Positions 6,141 through 7,209 of a DNA stretch of 7,209 bases are shown here, piece by piece (positions within the stretch are counted from its first letter, which is position 1; each line of letters starts with the position of its first letter). Source of the DNA: an uncultured Erysipelotrichaceae bacterium (GTDB lineage: Bacteria > Bacillota_I > Bacilli_A > RF39 > UBA660); NCBI GenBank assembly GCA_902797415.1, contig CADBSQ010000093.1, positions 1-7,209 of the forward strand. Direction: 5' to 3'. Below the pieces are notes generated by a model. That model did not search any database. It worked only from the letters and a program-made list of their open reading frames with translations, and had not been told where the DNA came from. Both the position numbers and the translations under genes were made by a program.

Positions 6141-6289
6141 AACAGGATTTAATTAATGAATTAAAACATGTTATTAACAATTTAAAAATCGAAATTATAG
6201 AAAAACAAGAAGAACTAAACTTATTAATTAACCAATATCAAGAATTTGTTTCTTCTACACTAGATGTTGAATCAGAAAAAAATAATTAA
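6137..6289 (+). CDS. Small coiled-coil protein, 50 aa, coupled to the 248-aa gene
   Basis: The ORF runs from ATG 6137 to TAA 6287-6289. Its ATG overlaps the TGA of the 248-aa gene by four bases, and AGGTGG (6122-6127) lies 9 bases upstream inside that gene, a standard arrangement for coupled translation. The product is almost one helix: I6, L9, I13, L16, I20, K23, L27, L30, Y34 and F37 keep 3-4 heptad spacing, followed by a short polar tail. Residues 25-32 (EELNLLIN) resemble 229-236 (EDLTLLIN) of the upstream protein, with identical bases TATTAATTAACC at 6091-6102 and 6222-6233. This suggests either descent from a duplicated carboxyl end or a matched coiled-coil partner. The family is not recognised. 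That it is a real gene rather than a chance ORF is supported by the overlap, the binding site and the regular heptads. Confidence 0.75.
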   Translation: MKQDLINELKHVINNLKIEIIEKQEELNLLINQYQEFVSSTLDVESEKNN

Positions 6290-6358
6290 GATAATTCATC
6301 TGGGTAAGGCAGTTAAAGAGGGCAAATACTAGCCAGTTTATTATGAAATAGGAATTAA

Positions 6359-6364
6359 TATAAT
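6359..6364 (+). promoter_or_regulatory. Possible -10 element for the 265-aa gene
   Basis: TATAAT (6359-6364) would start transcription near 6371, 23 bases before the ATG. There is no TG extension and no good -35 (GTTTAT at 6336-6341 is poor). Since no terminator is visible after the 50-aa gene, read-through from the 5195 promoter is an equal possibility. Confidence 0.35.
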
Positions 6365-6393
6365 AATATAGAGTATTTAAAGGAGTTTAATTT

Positions 6394-7191
6394 ATGTATG
6401 ATGAGGAATTGGTAGTTTTATATAGCGAAGATAAAACAGTTTATTGTGAACGGCAAGCTTTTGCTTTGGGAAGCTCGGAAGCGACTCTGGCTCATTGTAG
6501 AATCAATAGACTTAGAAAACTAAACTTTCAAATTATTGAAGTTCGAAATATTTCAGAAGAAAAAATACATTCGTTATTAAAAAGAATAGATTTAAAAATT
6601 GAAAAGTATAAAGGACCTTTATATGTTAATATGACAATTAATTCGTGTGATTTAGAAAATGTGTTTTGGGATGATGGTCTTTGTGTTATTGCCAGTGCAT
6701 TGGGCGCAACGGAAGAGGTTGAGGAAGAAATTGAAGAATTATTTAAAAATCCTGAAAACATAGATAAATTAAAGAAAATAAAGAAAGTACCATATTTAAA
6801 TACTAATGACGCAACAGATACAGTATCAACCGGTTATATGATTCCAATCATTGTTTATGCAAACTTCTTTTCACCAGAAGAAGCAAAAGATATATTTAGT
6901 TTAAAATCAATCAGTAATTATAGAAACGGAATGACCAAAGTACATTGTCAATTTGTTTTAGATCATACTTCTGAAAAGAATCTGCCACTTGTTAAAGCAG
7001 CAAAAAAAGCTGAAAGATCTGATGCCTCTGAAGAAGATATAACGTCATTTGAGAAAATTAAGGAATCTATGTACTCAGAATATATAAATAATTATATGGC
7101 AATGCAATCTTATATTAGAATAAAAGAACAATTATCCGCAGCCTTTTCCAAAGGAAGAAACAAAGCATTTAACAGTACTGCCGCATTCTGA
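6394..7191 (+). CDS. Unrecognised soluble protein, 265 aa
   Basis: I do not recognise this protein. It has no signal peptide and no membrane segment, so it is likely cytoplasmic. Features seen: an amino-terminal mixed region with two cysteines (C18, C35), a strand-like YVNMTIN (77-83), further cysteines C85, C97 and C185, a very acidic helix (EEVEEEIEELF, 107-117) followed at once by a basic one (KLKKIKK, 125-131), and a helical carboxyl third (200-255) ending in a basic SKGRNK patch. The five cysteines are scattered and form no CxxC pair, so metal binding is not supported. ATG 6394 is fixed by AAAGGAG (6379-6385), 8 bases upstream. It is complete, ending in TGA 18 bases from the window edge. 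It follows the coiled-coil pair in the same direction with about 100 bases between them, so a functional link is possible but unproven. Confidence 0.85.
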   Translation: MYDEELVVLYSEDKTVYCERQAFALGSSEATLAHCRINRLRKLNFQIIEVRNISEEKIHSLLKRIDLKIEKYKGPLYVNMTINSCDLENVFWDDGLCVIASALGATEEVEEEIEELFKNPENIDKLKKIKKVPYLNTNDATDTVSTGYMIPIIVYANFFSPEEAKDIFSLKSISNYRNGMTKVHCQFVLDHTSEKNLPLVKAAKKAERSDASEEDITSFEKIKESMYSEYINNYMAMQSYIRIKEQLSAAFSKGRNKAFNSTAAF

Positions 7192-7209
7192 TATATTAGC
7201 AAACATTTA

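Noticed and set aside
6300..6345. Riboswitch-like GGGCAAA stretch before the 265-aa gene
   Set aside because: It lacks the paired stems of a c-di-GMP or other known aptamer; only a 3-bp GGC/GCC pairing can be drawn.
6528..6761. Minus-strand ORF of 77 codons inside the 265-aa gene
   Set aside because: It is antisense to a well-initiated gene and shows only serine-rich low-complexity sequence.
1..7209. Altered genetic code, CRISPR array, tRNA, insertion sequence or prophage
   Set aside because: TGA ends three genes and TGG encodes tryptophan. No regularly spaced repeats, tRNA-like cloverleaf, transposase motifs or phage structural genes are visible.

Overview
The window is strongly AT-rich. 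It has very strong AGGAGG-type ribosome binding sites, A/T-stem hairpin terminators, and promoters dominated by an extended -10 element (TGn before TATAAT). TGA is used as a stop at 4348-4350, 6138-6140 and 7189-7191, and tryptophan is read from TGG, so the standard bacterial code applies. Together with a DUF5684-type membrane protein and a membrane hybrid histidine kinase, this points to a low-GC Bacillota (Clostridia or Bacilli, plausibly uncultured or gut-associated). No marker gene fixes the genus.

Layout: (1) 1-1963 is a self-contained unit with its own promoter and terminator, encoding an ANL-superfamily adenylate-forming enzyme (acyl-CoA synthetase/ligase type). (2) 1965-3864 is a second single-gene unit for a hybrid sensor kinase: about seven N-terminal membrane segments, HisKA, HATPase and a C-terminal receiver. 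Its terminator hairpin contains the stop codon. (3) 3863-4600 is a two-gene unit, a one-membrane-span protein of 144 aa and a 71-aa protein overlapping by ATGA, both unrecognised. It ends at a palindromic terminator shared with the convergent minus-strand DUF5684 gene (5056-4634, TTG start). (4) 5195-6289 begins with a very good promoter and a 35-codon fragment that looks like the amino end of a family 2 glycosyltransferase. An unrecognised 248-aa protein follows (helix-hairpin-helix-like amino end, coiled-coil carboxyl end), then a 50-aa coiled-coil ORF (6137-6289) overlapping it by ATGA. (5) 6394-7191 is an unrecognised soluble 265-aa protein that ends just before the window edge.

The left half consists of independent single-gene units, with no sign that the ligase and the kinase work together. 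The right half (5195-7191) is the accessory-looking part: a gene remnant, a leader with dyads, a translationally coupled coiled-coil pair and an orphan protein. I see no CRISPR array, tRNA, rRNA, transposase or obvious phage gene. I cannot demonstrate a defined new system. The best candidate for novelty is the 5394-6289 pair.
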